A DNA stretch of 64,000 nucleotides from Microbacterium amylolyticum (lineage in GTDB: Bacteria; Actinomycetota; Actinomycetes; Actinomycetales; Microbacteriaceae), in NCBI RefSeq assembly GCF_011046975.1, contig NZ_CP049253.1, positions 2,418,001 to 2,482,000 of the forward strand, given 5' to 3'. A program made the translations under genes and the position numbers. The stretch's first letter is position 1, and each line of letters begins with the position of its first letter. Below the pieces are notes generated by a model. It saw only the letters and a list, made by a program, of their open reading frames with translations. It searched no databases and was not told the DNA's origin. Of this stretch, positions 8,987-27,558 are shown one piece after another.

Positions 8987-8992
8987 TAAGGT
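8987..8992 (+). promoter_or_regulatory. Candidate -10 box of leaderless argC operon transcript
   Basis: TAAGGT lies seven bases before the argC ATG at 9000, without a ribosome-binding site. No obvious ARG box for ArgR is seen in the 80 bases between the genes. Confidence 0.4.
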
Positions 8993-8999
8993 AGAGGGT

Positions 9000-10043
9000 A
9001 TGACGTATTCGGTCGCCGTTTCCGGCGCCTCCGGTTATGCGGGAGGCGAGATCCTTCGCCTGCTCGCGCAGCACCCCGATGCGGAGATTCGCACGGTCAC
9101 CGCACACTCCAGTGCGGGCGACCCGTTGATCCAGCACCAACCGCATCTGCGATCGTTGCGTCATCTGGAATTGCAGCCGACAACGCCCGAGGTGCTTGCC
9201 GGCCATGACGTGGTGTTCCTTGCCCTGCCCCACGGGCAGTCTGGTCAGTACACGCACGCTCTCGGCGATGCAGCGCTCGTGATCGACGCTGGCGCCGATC
9301 ACCGTCTCACGAGCGAATCCGACTGGAACGCGTTTTACGGCGACGGCTTTAATGAGCCGTGGACGTACGGCGTCCCCGAGCTGATCGTTCCCGGCGGAAA
9401 ACAGCGCGAGGTGCTTCGGGGCGCAACGCGGATCGCGGCGCCGGGGTGTAATGCGTCCACCGTGTCACTCAGCCTGGCGCCGGGTGTCGCGGCCGGTGTG
9501 ATCGATTCGTCAGACATCGTCAGCGTTCTGGCGGTTGGACCATCGGGCGCGGGCAAGAGCCTCAAGACGAACCTCCTGGGCAGCGAACTGATGGGAACCG
9601 CCACGCCGTATGCCGTTGGCGGAACGCACCGTCACATTCCCGAGATTCAGCAGGCGCTGCGCGCCGCGGGCGCCACCGACCCGCGCATCTCCTTTACTCC
9701 CGTTCTCGTGCCGATGGCTCGCGGCATTCTCGCAACGTCCACCGCGCCGATCGCTGATGGTGTCACCGACGCTCAGATCCGCGATGCGTGGGAGGCGGCA
9801 TACGGCGACGAGATCTTCGTCCAGCTCCTTCCCGCAGGGGCGATGCCGCGAACCGCAGACGTGGTCGGCGCGAACACGGCGCTCATCGGCTTGGCGATTG
9901 ACCGCGCGGCGAATCGTGTTGTTGTCGTCACGGCGGTCGACAACCTCGCAAAGGGCACGGCCGGAGCCGCGATCCAATCCATGAACATCGCCCTTGGCCT
10001 CGACGAGGCAACGGCACTCACCGTGAACGGAGTGGCGCCGTGA
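9000..10043 (+). CDS. argC: N-acetyl-gamma-glutamyl-phosphate reductase
   Basis: Third step of arginine synthesis: NADPH-dependent reduction of N-acetylglutamyl phosphate to the semialdehyde. The protein is 347 aa, the normal length. The N-terminal Rossmann motif is [18 protein letters not shown]. The catalytic cysteine is Cys150 in APGCNAST, and the Gly-rich substrate region [10 protein letters not shown] and the family's HRHIPEI follow. The ATG at 9000 is preferred to upstream codons because it places the Rossmann strand at the N-terminus and follows a -10-like box. It overlaps argJ by four bases. Confidence 0.95.
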   Translation: MTYSVAVSGASGYAGGEILRLLAQHPDAEIRTVTAHSSAGDPLIQHQPHLRSLRHLELQPTTPEVLAGHDVVFLALPHGQSGQYTHALGDAALVIDAGADHRLTSESDWNAFYGDGFNEPWTYGVPELIVPGGKQREVLRGATRIAAPGCNASTVSLSLAPGVAAGVIDSSDIVSVLAVGPSGAGKSLKTNLLGSELMGTATPYAVGGTHRHIPEIQQALRAAGATDPRISFTPVLVPMARGILATSTAPIADGVTDAQIRDAWEAAYGDEIFVQLLPAGAMPRTADVVGANTALIGLAIDRAANRVVVVTAVDNLAKGTAGAAIQSMNIALGLDEATALTVNGVAP

Positions 10044-11197
10044 GCGTGACCGCACCCGCAGGATTCGAGGCAGCCGGCGTTGCCGCCGGACTGAAGTCGA
10101 CCGGCAAGCCCGATGTGGCCGTTGTGGTCAACCGTGGCCCGTACAAGACCGCGGCCGCTGTATTCACCTCGAACCGTGCGAAGGCCAATCCGATCATGTG
10201 GTCGGAACGCGTTGTCATGGATGGTCGGGTCGAGGCCGTCGTTCTCAATTCCGGCGGCGCCAACTGCTTTACCGGCGCGTTTGGGTTTCAAACGTCGCAC
10301 TTCACGGCGGAGAAGGCCGCGGAACTGCTCGATGTCTCATCGGGCGACGTCGTCGTGTGCTCGACGGGTCTGATCGGTGTCGGCGACGAGGTGTTCCGTC
10401 AGAAGGTTCTGCAGGGAACGGAACGGGCGATCGCGCAGCTTTCTGATGATGGCGGCGAGGACGCCGCGTGCGCGATTATGACCACCGACACCGTCCCCAA
10501 GACAGCGGTGCGCGACCGTGACGGGTGGACGATCGGCGGAATGGCCAAGGGCGCGGGAATGCTCGCACCGGGCCTGGCGACAATGCTTGTGGTGGTCACC
10601 ACCGATGCCGTTCTCACCGCCGAGCAGGCGGACACAGCGCTGCGCCGGGCGACGCGCGTCAGCTTTGATCGCCTCGACTCCGACGGTGCGATGTCCACCA
10701 ACGACCAGGTCACGCTTCTCGCGTCGGGCGCCTCGGGCGTCAGCCCCGATCTCGACGTGTTCGCCGACACCCTCACGGAGCTGTGCCTCGATCTGGCCAC
10801 CCAGCTCATGGGCGATGCCGAGGGCGCCAGCCACAACATCCGCATCGAGGTCAGCGGCGCGGAGACGGAGGACGACGCCGTCACGGTCGCACGCTCGGTG
10901 GCGCGCAACAACCTCTTCAAAACGGCGATCTTCGGAAACGATCCCAACTGGGGACGTGTTCTTGCGGCGATCGGCACAACGGATGCGGTGTTCGATCCGT
11001 ACAACGTCGATGTCACGATGAACGGCGTCCGGGTGTGCACACAGGGTGGCCCCGACCGCCCGCGCGAAGACGTCGATCTCACTCCGCGCGACACCCATGT
11101 CCTCGTTGAGCTGTTCTCGGGCGATTCCTCCGCGACGGTGATGACGAACGACCTCACGCACGCCTACGTTCACGAAAACAGCGCATACAGCTCATGA
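10040..11197 (+). CDS. argJ: Bifunctional ornithine acetyltransferase / N-acetylglutamate synthase
   Basis: ArgJ moves the acetyl group from N-acetylornithine to glutamate, recycling it and making both the first and fifth steps of the pathway. At 385 aa it has family length. The precursor self-cleaves between Ala and Thr. The site is visible in [14 protein letters not shown], with Thr181 as the new N-terminal nucleophile of the beta chain. The C-terminal signature [14 protein letters not shown] is present. The GTG start lies within the GTGA overlap with argC and the gene overlaps argB by four bases. Confidence 0.95.
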   Translation: MSVTAPAGFEAAGVAAGLKSTGKPDVAVVVNRGPYKTAAAVFTSNRAKANPIMWSERVVMDGRVEAVVLNSGGANCFTGAFGFQTSHFTAEKAAELLDVSSGDVVVCSTGLIGVGDEVFRQKVLQGTERAIAQLSDDGGEDAACAIMTTDTVPKTAVRDRDGWTIGGMAKGAGMLAPGLATMLVVVTTDAVLTAEQADTALRRATRVSFDRLDSDGAMSTNDQVTLLASGASGVSPDLDVFADTLTELCLDLATQLMGDAEGASHNIRIEVSGAETEDDAVTVARSVARNNLFKTAIFGNDPNWGRVLAAIGTTDAVFDPYNVDVTMNGVRVCTQGGPDRPREDVDLTPRDTHVLVELFSGDSSATVMTNDLTHAYVHENSAYSS

Positions 11198-12099
11198 CAC
11201 CCATTGACTTGCAACAGACAAGCCCCGAAGAAGCCGAGTTCAAGGCGTCTACTCTGATCGAGTCGCTCCCGTGGCTCAAGCAATACCGCGATCAGATTGT
11301 CGTCGTGAAGTACGGCGGCAACGCCATGATCTCGGAAGAGCTGCAGGAGGCGTTTGCGGAAGACATCGCCTATCTGCGCTATGTCGGTATCAAGCCGGTT
11401 GTCGTTCACGGTGGCGGGCCCCAGATCTCGAGCATGCTCGATCGCCTGGCCATTCCGAGCGAGTTCAAGGGCGGGTACCGGGTCACCTCGACAGAGGCGA
11501 TCAGCGTTGTGCGTATGGTGCTGACGGGGCAGATCAACCCGCAGCTCGTGGCCAAAATTAACTCGCACGGTCCGTTCGCTGTGGGTATTTCGGGCGAGGA
11601 TGCCGCGTTGTTTGGCGGACGTCGTCGCGGTGTGATGATCGATGGCATCGAAGAGAGCCTTGGCCGCGTTGGCAACGTTGAGACGGTGGATCCGACGCCC
11701 GTTCTCGACCACCTGAGGGCCGACCGCATCCCCGTCGTTGCCGGCGTTGCGCCCGACCTCGATCACCCCGGTCACACCCTGAACATCAACGCGGATGCCG
11801 CTGCGTCGGCGCTGGCGCGCGCTCTCGGCGCAAAGAAGCTGGTGATCCTCACGGACGTTCCCGGTCTGTACGCCGACTGGCCGAACCGTGATTCGCTCGT
11901 CTCCCACCTGACATCGTCCGAGCTTCGGGACCTCATGCCCAAGCTGGAGTCCGGCATGATTCCGAAGATGCAGGCGTGCCTGGACGCCGTCGACGGCGGC
12001 GTCCAGAAGGCATCGATTATCGACGGCCGGGTGCCTCACTCGGTCCTCGTGGAACTTTTCACCAGCAACGGAATCGGAACGGAGGTCGTCGCATCATGA
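11194..12099 (+). CDS. argB: Acetylglutamate kinase
   Basis: Phosphorylates N-acetylglutamate, usually the arginine-inhibited step. The protein has 301 aa. An N-terminal extension (residues 1-30) comes before the kinase core and includes the helix [13 protein letters not shown], which in arginine-sensitive hexameric enzymes takes part in oligomer contacts. The ATP-binding motif VVKYGGNAM and the substrate loop [13 protein letters not shown] follow, with [11 protein letters not shown] toward the C-terminus. The gene overlaps both neighbours by four bases. Arginine feedback is inferred from the N-terminal helix. Confidence 0.95.
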   Translation: MTPIDLQQTSPEEAEFKASTLIESLPWLKQYRDQIVVVKYGGNAMISEELQEAFAEDIAYLRYVGIKPVVVHGGGPQISSMLDRLAIPSEFKGGYRVTSTEAISVVRMVLTGQINPQLVAKINSHGPFAVGISGEDAALFGGRRRGVMIDGIEESLGRVGNVETVDPTPVLDHLRADRIPVVAGVAPDLDHPGHTLNINADAAASALARALGAKKLVILTDVPGLYADWPNRDSLVSHLTSSELRDLMPKLESGMIPKMQACLDAVDGGVQKASIIDGRVPHSVLVELFTSNGIGTEVVAS

Positions 12100-13301
12100 C
12101 GAACGACTGGACCCAGGCGGCAGAGCGCGACCTGATGAGTCTGGGCTCGCGCGGCCGAATGTTCACGCACGGCTCCGGCTCCGTCATCTACGACGCGGAC
12201 GGAAACCGTTACCTCGACTTTCTCGGCGGTATCGCCACGAATTGCCTCGGTCATGCCCACCCGGTGCTGGCCGAGGCGATCGCCGAGCAGGCGACGAAGC
12301 TCGTTCACGTGTCGAACTACTTCACAACGCCGCAACAGCTGGAGCTGGCAGCGCGCCTGAAGCGCCTGGCGGGAACGGGCGATGCGGGGCGGGTGTTCCT
12401 GGCGAACTCGGGCACCGAGGCCAACGAAACGGCGTTCAAACTGGCGCGACTGCACGGCCAGAAAACGGGCAAGACGACGATTCTGCACCTCGACAGCGCG
12501 TTCCATGGCCGTTCGATGGGCGCCCTGTCGCTGACCCCAAAGGCGGCCTATCAGAATCCCTTCGCCCCTCTCGTCCCCGGCACGCGCGCTGTCGGCCGCA
12601 CGATCGAGGCGTTGGAAGCTGCCTTCGCAGCGGGTGACGTCGCGGCGATCTTCATCGAGCCAATTCAGGGTGAGGCCGGTGTCGTCGAGCTTCCGGACGG
12701 CTTCTTGCGCCGCGCACGTGAGCTGACAACGGCGAACGACGCGCTGCTGATCCTGGACGAGATTCAGACAGGTTCGGGTCGTACCGGCCAGTGGTTCGCG
12801 TTCCAGCACGAAGACATCGTGCCGGATGCCGTGACCTTCGCGAAGGGCATCGCGGCGGGATTCCCGATGGGTGGTCTGATCACCTTCGGCGCCGCCAGCG
12901 AACTGTTCGCCCCCGGGATGCACAACTCGACCTTCGGCGGAAACCCGCTGGCATCCGCTGCGGCGAACGCTGTGCTCGGCTATATCGAGAGCGAAAACCT
13001 GCTGGAGAACGTTCGTGCCCGTGGTGAAGAGCTGCGCACGAGCGTGGTCGACCTTCCCTTCGTCACCGGCGCTCGCGGTGCCGGCCTTCTCGTTGGCATC
13101 ACGCTGTCCGAGCCGGTTGCCGCCGATATTGCCGCCGAGGCCCTCAAGCTCGGCCTGATCATCAACGCTCCGGCGCCCGATGTCATCCGAATTGCTCCCG
13201 CCTACACGGTGGGGGAGAGCGAGATCACCGAATTCCTCGATGTGTTCGGACAGGCCCTCGCCGCCGTTCGCGAGGAGCACCCCGTGGAGGCAACAGCATG
13301 A
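12096..13301 (+). CDS. argD: Acetylornithine aminotransferase
   Basis: A PLP-dependent class III aminotransferase of 401 aa that converts N-acetylglutamate semialdehyde to N-acetylornithine. Cofactor-binding features are [16 protein letters not shown], the aspartate strand [15 protein letters not shown] and the Schiff-base lysine Lys250 in [14 protein letters not shown]. The ATG at 12096 overlaps the argB stop by four bases; the longer upstream reading frame lies within argB and is not used. It overlaps argF by four bases. Confidence 0.95.
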   Translation: MTNDWTQAAERDLMSLGSRGRMFTHGSGSVIYDADGNRYLDFLGGIATNCLGHAHPVLAEAIAEQATKLVHVSNYFTTPQQLELAARLKRLAGTGDAGRVFLANSGTEANETAFKLARLHGQKTGKTTILHLDSAFHGRSMGALSLTPKAAYQNPFAPLVPGTRAVGRTIEALEAAFAAGDVAAIFIEPIQGEAGVVELPDGFLRRARELTTANDALLILDEIQTGSGRTGQWFAFQHEDIVPDAVTFAKGIAAGFPMGGLITFGAASELFAPGMHNSTFGGNPLASAAANAVLGYIESENLLENVRARGEELRTSVVDLPFVTGARGAGLLVGITLSEPVAADIAAEALKLGLIINAPAPDVIRIAPAYTVGESEITEFLDVFGQALAAVREEHPVEATA

Positions 13302-14233
13302 CCCGTCATTTCCTGCGTGACGACAGCATCACGCCGGCAGAGCAGTCCGAGATCCTCGATCTTGCGGCCGAGCTGAAGAAGAATCGCTGGGCCGAGAAGA
13401 TACTCGCGGGCCCACAGACCGTTGCGGTCGTTTTCGACAAGTCGTCAACGCGAACGCGCGTGTCGTTCGCCGTGGGAATCGCGGATCTCGGCGGCTCGCC
13501 GCTGATCATCTCGACGGCCAACAGCCAGCTCGGCGGGAAGGAAACCCCGAGCGACACGGCTCGCGTTCTCGAGCGTCAGGTATCCGCGATCGTCTGGCGC
13601 ACATATGCCCAGAAGGGTCTCGAGGAGATGGCGGAGGGAACAACTGTTCCCGTCATCAACGCGCTGAGTGACGACTTCCACCCGTGCCAGTTGCTGGCCG
13701 ATGTGCTGACGATCCGCGAGCACAAGGGCGCGACACAGGGCCTGACGATGACCTTCTTCGGCGATGGGAAGTCGAACATGGCGCACTCGTATGTGCTCGC
13801 CGGGGTCATGGCGGGCATGCACGTGCGGGTCGCGAGCCCCGAGTCGTACGCGCCCCGCGCCGATGTGATTGCTGACGCTGACCGCATCGCTCAGGAGACG
13901 GGCGGATCGGTCACGCTAATGACTGACGTTATCGAAGCCTCTGCGGGCGCCGACGTTATGGTCACCGACACCTGGGTGTCGATGGGCAAGGAAGAGGAGA
14001 AGCTTGAGCGTCTCCGCGACCTCGGAGGCTACAAGGTCACACAGGAGCTGATGGCTCTGGCCGACCCCGAGGCGATCTTTATCCACTGTCTGCCGGCAGA
14101 TCGTGGCTATGAGGTGGATCCCGAGGTGATCGACGGACCGCAGAGCGTGATCTGGGACGAGGCGGAGAACCGTCTGCACGCCCAGAAGGCGTTGCTGGTG
14201 TGGCTGCTGCGTCAGCAGAAGCAGTCGGCGTAG
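13298..14233 (+). CDS. argF: Ornithine carbamoyltransferase
   Basis: Combines ornithine with carbamoyl phosphate to make citrulline; 311 aa, normal length. The carbamoyl-phosphate motif SSTRTRVSF is near residue 50, HPCQLLAD binds the carbamoyl group, and HCLPADRGYEV supplies the catalytic cysteine and the ornithine loop. It is the last gene of the tight argCJBDF run. The next gene begins only six bases later but is unrelated to arginine synthesis. In mycobacteria argR and argG follow at this place; neither is present here. Confidence 0.95.
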   Translation: MTRHFLRDDSITPAEQSEILDLAAELKKNRWAEKILAGPQTVAVVFDKSSTRTRVSFAVGIADLGGSPLIISTANSQLGGKETPSDTARVLERQVSAIVWRTYAQKGLEEMAEGTTVPVINALSDDFHPCQLLADVLTIREHKGATQGLTMTFFGDGKSNMAHSYVLAGVMAGMHVRVASPESYAPRADVIADADRIAQETGGSVTLMTDVIEASAGADVMVTDTWVSMGKEEEKLERLRDLGGYKVTQELMALADPEAIFIHCLPADRGYEVDPEVIDGPQSVIWDEAENRLHAQKALLVWLLRQQKQSA

Positions 14234-14238
14234 GTCCG

Positions 14239-18108
<3,870 letters not shown>

Positions 18109-18135
18109 CGTCGAATGACAACAGAGGAGAGACCG

Positions 18136-18774
18136 ATGGCGCAGAACGGCGACAAGCTCGAAACGGGCACAACACCGACGCCATCGGCCTCTTCGATGCC
18201 GTGGCATCAGACCGCAGAGCGCATCGCGGAGCTGGCGAAGGACAAGCAGCGACGTTCGTCGATTCTCGATCGCGCGGCGGATGCGAGCGCTGATGTGATG
18301 AAAGGCGGCGACCCTCACCGATTCGCAACGGCGCTCGAGAGCGATCCCGAGGCGGCGCAGATGCTAGAGCAGGTGCGCCAGCTGTCCAGCGAGGAGGGGC
18401 GTATTGCCGCAATGCGGGAACTTGGCGTCCACGTCAAGGGTGACGCAACCGAGAAATTTGGGATCACGGATCCCGTTGCGGATCGTCTTCTCGCCGAGTC
18501 GGAGGCGCTGAGAACGCCCGAGGGCAGGGCGAGGCTTCTGAGTGAGTACACGAGTGATGCGCAGGCCGCGCTAGCGGATCGTGTGCGAGACAAGCTGTCG
18601 CCGTTGGAAGAGCGTCGCGCCGCCGCGGCTGAGCTGCTTCCCTCGGGGCCGAAGGGTCTGCGTCGCGACGGCAAGGACCGCGGAGCAATGGCGGGAATCG
18701 TTTTTGCGTTTCTGACGCTGACGGGCGTGGTGATCGCCGGCGTCGTCGTTCTCGGGATTCTCGTCGCGAGCTGA
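18136..18774 (+). CDS. Hypothetical tail-anchored protein downstream of tyrS
   Basis: A 212-aa protein of unknown function. Most of it is charged and probably helical: residues 15-60 are rich in Ala, Glu and Lys, and the segments ALESDPEAAQMLEQVRQLSS and RDKLSPLEERRAAAAELL look amphipathic. One hydrophobic helix at the C-terminus (about 188-210) would anchor it in the membrane with the bulk in the cytoplasm. The ATG at 18136 follows AGGAGAG; an ATG seven codons upstream is less well placed. It lies 27 bases after tyrS and probably shares its transcript. I do not recognise the family. Confidence 0.7.
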   Translation: MAQNGDKLETGTTPTPSASSMPWHQTAERIAELAKDKQRRSSILDRAADASADVMKGGDPHRFATALESDPEAAQMLEQVRQLSSEEGRIAAMRELGVHVKGDATEKFGITDPVADRLLAESEALRTPEGRARLLSEYTSDAQAALADRVRDKLSPLEERRAAAAELLPSGPKGLRRDGKDRGAMAGIVFAFLTLTGVVIAGVVVLGILVAS

Positions 18775-18782
18775 GGACCTTG

Positions 18783-18801
18783 TGCGCGGTGTGACCGCGC
18801 A
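18783..18801 (+). terminator. Short hairpin after the tail-anchored protein gene
   Basis: TGCGCGGT at 18783-18790 pairs perfectly with 18794-18801 across a three-base loop, nine bases after the stop codon. It is short and has no T-run; it could also be a protein-binding site. Confidence 0.45.
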
Positions 18802-18812
18802 GATGATCGAAA

Positions 18813-19973
18813 ATGATCGCTGGTGCCGATATCGGCCCTCGGCGCTGCGACGGCCCTGTCCATGGGGGCCTTCGGCATCGTCCCGCTGCCTCCGCGGCCG
18901 TTGAGATTGCGGCCGATGCCGTCGTCGACGTCTGCTCTGCTTCGGGAACAAGGCTTTCGGCATCGTTCACAGAAAGTGCGAGCTATTCCGCGAGCAACGT
19001 CTGTGATGGCAAAGCTTCGACGTCCTGGTCCACCTGGGCGCCGAACCAAGGAGCCCCGGCGCAAGCCGTCCTGACGGCCGGTTTCTCGGGCGCATGGAAC
19101 ATCAGCTCCGTGTCGTTTTCGATTATTGAAGGGACAACACAGTCCTTCCAGGTGGAAGCGCGGGATTCTGAAGGCGTCTGGACCGAGCTCGCCAGCGAAC
19201 AGCCGCCCGCGGGCGGGCGCGTCGAGCTCACGGTAGACGCCCCGGACGCAACCGGAATCCGCGTGGTTTTCCAGACGCCCGGCTCCTACGTCAAGGTCAA
19301 CAACATGTCGCTCGAGGGGACGGCATCGGATGCTCCGGGATTCATCGACTGGCAAGAGATCATCGTCGATGGAAACGACGTCGAGCGCGACGAGGCGGGA
19401 GCCCCGTTCAACACGTTCGGTGGGTTCGGAGCCGTCTCGGCGAACAACACCTCCAGCCTGCTGGTCGACTACAAAGAAGAGCACCCGGATGTCTACTGGA
19501 ACATCCTTCACGCGATCTTCGACGAGGAAACCGGCGCGGGACTGAACCACATCAAGCTCGAGCTCGGCGGCGATGTCGACACGTCCTCGGGAGCCGAACC
19601 GGCGACCAAGCGCGCAGAAGACGAGCCGGCGGACGTGCTGCGCGGGGCCGGGTTCCACCTCGTCGCGGACGCGCGCACGATCAACCCCGACATAAACGTC
19701 GAAGCGTTGCGCTGGGCGGAACCGTCATGGACGGAGGGCGATTACGACAAGTGCTTCGCGTGGTATCTCGAAACCATGGAGGCCGCCTATGACACCTTCG
19801 GTATCGAGTTCACCTACATGTCGCCATCGCAGAACGAGGTGCGCGGCCGGCAGTGGCAGCAGAACGAATTGGACTGGACGGTGTGGTTCGCGAAGGCGCT
19901 CGCCGAACAGGCCAACGCCGAAGACGCTCGCTACGACTATTCCGACATTCGGATCGTCGCGCTCGACTCCTAA
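18813..19973 (+). pseudogene. Broken GH59-like galactosidase gene with N-terminal carbohydrate-binding-like domain
   Basis: The readable frame encodes an F5/8-type (CBM32-like) domain (CSASGTRLSASF through VKVNNMSLEG) followed by the start of a GH59 galactocerebrosidase-like catalytic domain. GFGAVSANNTSSLLVDY, then GAGLNHIKLELGGDVDT and the conserved Asn-Glu in YMSPSQNEV (candidate acid/base), match that family. The gene is broken at both ends. A signal-peptide-like stretch (ISALGAATALSMGAFGIV) is in a different frame from 18823 and joins the mature frame (PAASAAVEI) only through a one-base shift near 18880-18895. The coding sequence stops at IVALDS, where IS5-type transposase sequence begins. 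Relatives are several hundred residues longer. The family call is by eye. Confidence 0.75.
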
Positions 19974-20440
19974 CGGGCTCGGCTTGGCGGGACCTGCCCG
20001 AGCGGTTCGGGAACTGGAACACGATCTACAAGAACTTCCGCCGATGGGCGAGCGACGGCGTCTGGGACGACCTGCTCACCCACTCGACGAGATCCACGTC
20101 CCCGGACGCGGCCGTCCACGCCGGCGTCCCGACCGCGTGATCGCGGACAAGGGGTATCCGTCGAAGAAGAACCGGGCCTGGCTGCGCGAGCGCGGCATCA
20201 AGACCACGATCCCCGAGCGCGATGACCAGATCGCGAAGCGTCGCAAGAAGCGAGGCAGGCCGATCGACTTCGGCGACGAGCAGCAGGAGCGCTACAAGGG
20301 CCGCAACGTGATCGAGCGATGCTTCAGCTTCGTCAAGCAGTGGCGAGCACTCGCGTCCCGCTACGACAAGACCGCCCGCTCATACGCGGCCGGACTCTGC
20401 CTCTCCGCGGCCCTCCAATGGATTTAGCAACACGGCCTAA
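19974..20440 (+). mobile_element. Remnant of an IS5-family insertion sequence
   Basis: The remnant holds two transposase fragments and an intact-looking right end, GGATTTAGCAACACGGCC, followed by TAA, a plausible TNA target duplication. The left end and left inverted repeat are missing and GH59-like sequence abuts directly. The element therefore marks a deletion scar. Confidence 0.75.
19976..20427 (+). pseudogene. IS5-type DDE transposase, 5'-truncated and internally deleted
   Basis: The first fragment reads GSAWRDLPERFGNWNTIYKNF and RRWASDGVWDDLLTH, the conserved region near residue 45-85 of such transposases. At about 20080-20090 the reading shifts frame into the C-terminal portion. That portion contains VIADKGYPSKKNRAWLRERG, the conserved YKGRNVIERCFSFVKQWR and a normal end at SAALQWI. 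The deleted middle would hold the first catalytic aspartate. The N-terminal ~45 residues are also lost, so no active enzyme can be made. Confidence 0.8.
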
Positions 20441-21519
20441 TCGGAGCGATCTTCCTCATCGCGCTCGCGCAGTCGGTGCGCACCGGTGTGTCCTCCGAAG
20501 CCATCGCGGGAATGCGCGCGGGGACGCGGTGGGGGCGACGCTTTCCGGCTGTCGTGATGGGCGCGGCCGCGATCGCTCTTGTCGGCGTCGCGGTCACCGG
20601 TGCGCTGCTGGGTGATACCCCGCTTTTGCTCGGCGATGTCACGAACTGGATGCGAGGAGTCGCCTCGGTTCACATCGAGATCGTGTTGGAAACGCGAACG
20701 CCCCGCGTCCTTGCTGCAGCGCTTGCTGGCGCATGCTTGGCCGTCGCTGGTTGCCTTGTGCAGACCGTCACAAGGAATCCGCTCGCCGACCCCGGGATCC
20801 TCGGAATTTCCGGAGCCGCGGGGCTCGGAGCCGTCGCGGTGATCGTCACGGCTCCTTCCGTCGGCTTCGTGTCGACGCTGGGCGGGGCGCTCCTCGGTGC
20901 TGCGCTCGCGGCAGTTGTGGTTTTCGTTCTGGGCACGGGACGCAGCGCGTCTCCGGCCCGAACGGTTCTCGTCGGTGTGGGTGTGGGGGCGGCGGCAGGC
21001 GCGTTGACAACACTGCTCATCGTTCGCACGGACCCGTTTAACCAGACGCTGGCGATCACGTGGCTCGGCGGATCGACGTATGGCGCGACGCTCATGCACC
21101 AGCTCCCGATGCTGGTCGTCCTCGTGGCGGCAGGGGTCGTGCTCTCGCGAACGGGCCGTGATCTGGATCTCGTGCAGTTTGACGACACCACACCGCGCAC
21201 GCTCGGAATCGATCTCGGTCGCACGCAGATTCTGCACATTGCGATCGCCGTTGTGCTCACGGCGGTGGCGACGGCTTCTGTTGGTGTCATCTCGTTTGTT
21301 GGATTGGTGGCTCCGCACGCGGCGCGACTGATGATTGGCAAACGGCATGCGAGGGTGCTACCGCTTGCGGCGATGCTCGGCGCAACGCTCGTTGTTATGG
21401 GAGACACGATCGGCCGGACAGCGATCGCCCCGGCGCAGTTGCCGGCGGGCCTGGCCACCGCGGTGATCGGTACCCCGTACTTCCTCTGGCTCCTGTGGCG
21501 CATGCGCACGCGACGCTGA
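20440..21519 (+). pseudogene. 3' portion of a FecCD-type siderophore permease gene
   Basis: A FecCD/BtuC-family permease module for iron-siderophore uptake. Conserved segments are RTPRVLAAALAGACLAVAG, QTVTRNPLADPGILGISGAA, VGVISFVGLVAPHAAR and the terminal GTPYFLWLLWR. The frame is open without a start codon from the IS right end; LIGAIFLIALAQSVRTG upstream looks like the end of a preceding permease module. The gene was therefore probably a two-module FhuB-like permease of about 650-700 aa whose first module has been lost. A GTG at 20476 could in principle start a 347-aa single module, so residual function cannot be excluded. No ATPase or binding protein remains next to it. Confidence 0.75.
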
Positions 21520-21543
21520 GGGCGAGAGGACCTTGCCCGTCAC

Positions 21544-21592
21544 CACAGCCGCCCGCCCAGACGAGGACCCCTCGTGTGGGCGGGCGGCTGTG
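21544..21592 (+). terminator. Strong terminator before the rRNA operon
   Basis: A 16-base perfect stem (21544-21559 with 21577-21592) encloses a second six-base stem, ACGAGG / CCTCGT, with a three-base loop. It lies 25 bases after the permease stop and isolates the rrn promoters from upstream transcription. Confidence 0.85.
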
Positions 21593-21643
21593 TACGTGCG
21601 GGTATGCCTTGCCTCTTGACGACACGCCCGGGGATGGGGTGGG

Positions 21644-21672
21644 TTGGCGGGGCGGCCATTTCCGCGTAATGT
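21644..21672 (+). promoter_or_regulatory. Candidate upstream rrn promoter (P1)
   Basis: TTGGCG (21644-21649), a 17-base spacer and TAATGT (21667-21672) form a plausible sigma-70-type promoter. It is about 515 bases upstream of the 16S gene. Confidence 0.5.
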
Positions 21673-21932
21673 AATCCCTTGTCGCCGCCAAGCGGTGAGG
21701 TTGAGCCGGAAGGTTCCCCGCCCCAGGACGTGCGACAGGCAGGAAAACTTATTATGAGTTTCGGTCTGGTTTTACTTCTTCGGGAGTGAATGTGAATCGG
21801 GATTGTCGTTTGAGGCGCTCCCAGGATTCATTCAGGCAGAGCGAGTAAGTTAGTTTCTTGTCGCCGATTTGGTTCTGCTGGTTCTGATTCGTCAAGTTGT
21901 TGGGTTTCTTTGAAACTTACGGCGTGTCGGAT

Positions 21933-21961
21933 TTGACAGAGAGAATCGCTTCGGATAAGAT
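21933..21961 (+). promoter_or_regulatory. Candidate proximal rrn promoter (P2)
   Basis: TTGACA (21933-21938), a 17-base spacer and TAAGAT (21956-21961) are nearly consensus. It is the best promoter-like sequence in the leader, about 225 bases before the mature 16S end. Confidence 0.75.
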
Positions 21962-22017
21962 AGAGAAGTTGCCCCAGAGGGCCGGCTCGGAAGAGTCGGG
22001 GCTGGGAGCGTCTGATC

Positions 22018-22040
22018 CTTGAGAACTCAACAGCGTGCAC
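22018..22040 (+). promoter_or_regulatory. rrn leader boxA-like antitermination/processing element
   Basis: TTGAGAACTCAACAGCGTG is the actinobacterial rrn leader motif; a related TTTGAGAACTACACAGTGG recurs in the 16S-23S spacer at 23975-23993. Such elements load the Nus antitermination factors and help pre-rRNA processing. The rest of the leader (21593-22187) shows no gene. Confidence 0.6.
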
Positions 22041-22187
22041 TTGTCAAATGCCAAATTATCCTCGGCACTCACTTTGTGGGTGTTTGAGAATTCCTTTGGA
22101 TCATTTGATGTCAGCAATGACATCTATTTATATGGTCAGTTCAAACTCGCTGCTTCCGCGTTTTCCCGCGGTGGTATGCATCTTTTC

Positions 22188-27154
<4,967 letters not shown>

Positions 27155-27293
27155 TTTCACCTTCTGCGGGTGTGCGCGTCCACTTTGTGGTTCTCAGAGT
27201 ATGGTTTCACCGTTCTGGGGGCTGTTGATATTTGAATAGTGATTTGCTGTTCGAAGCATAGGTTTACCGCCCGTTTTGGGTTGGTTGATGAGT

Positions 27294-27410
27294 GTTTCGG
27301 CGGTTATAGCGAGAGGGAAACGCCCGGTTACATTCCGAACCCGGAAGCTAAGCCTCTCAGCGCCGATGGTACTGCATGGGGGACTGTGTGGGAGAGTAGG
27401 ACACCGCCGG
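27294..27410 (+). rRNA. rrf: 5S ribosomal RNA
   Basis: About 117 bases beginning GTTTCGGCGGTTATAGCG and ending GACACCGCCGG. The canonical CCGAACCCGGAAG loop is present, and the ends pair (CGGCGGT with ACCGCCG). It lies 139 bases after the 23S gene. Confidence 0.95.
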
Positions 27411-27422
27411 ACTTAACTTGAG

Positions 27423-27458
27423 ACGAAAGGGTCGCCCAAAGCAGGGCGGCCCTTTCGT
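27423..27458 (+). terminator. rrn operon terminator
   Basis: A 15-base stem (27423-27437 with 27444-27458) with one G:U pair and a six-base loop follows 12 bases after the 5S gene. The descending arm ends CCCTTTCGT. Confidence 0.85.
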
Positions 27459-27558
27459 GCGTTATGGGCAGGTTCTAGGATCAAAAGCATCCGGGACCGC
27501 TTCGCAGCAGTCAACATATGCTGGGTGGGAAACCACACCGGCCAATAGGGGAGTGGAC

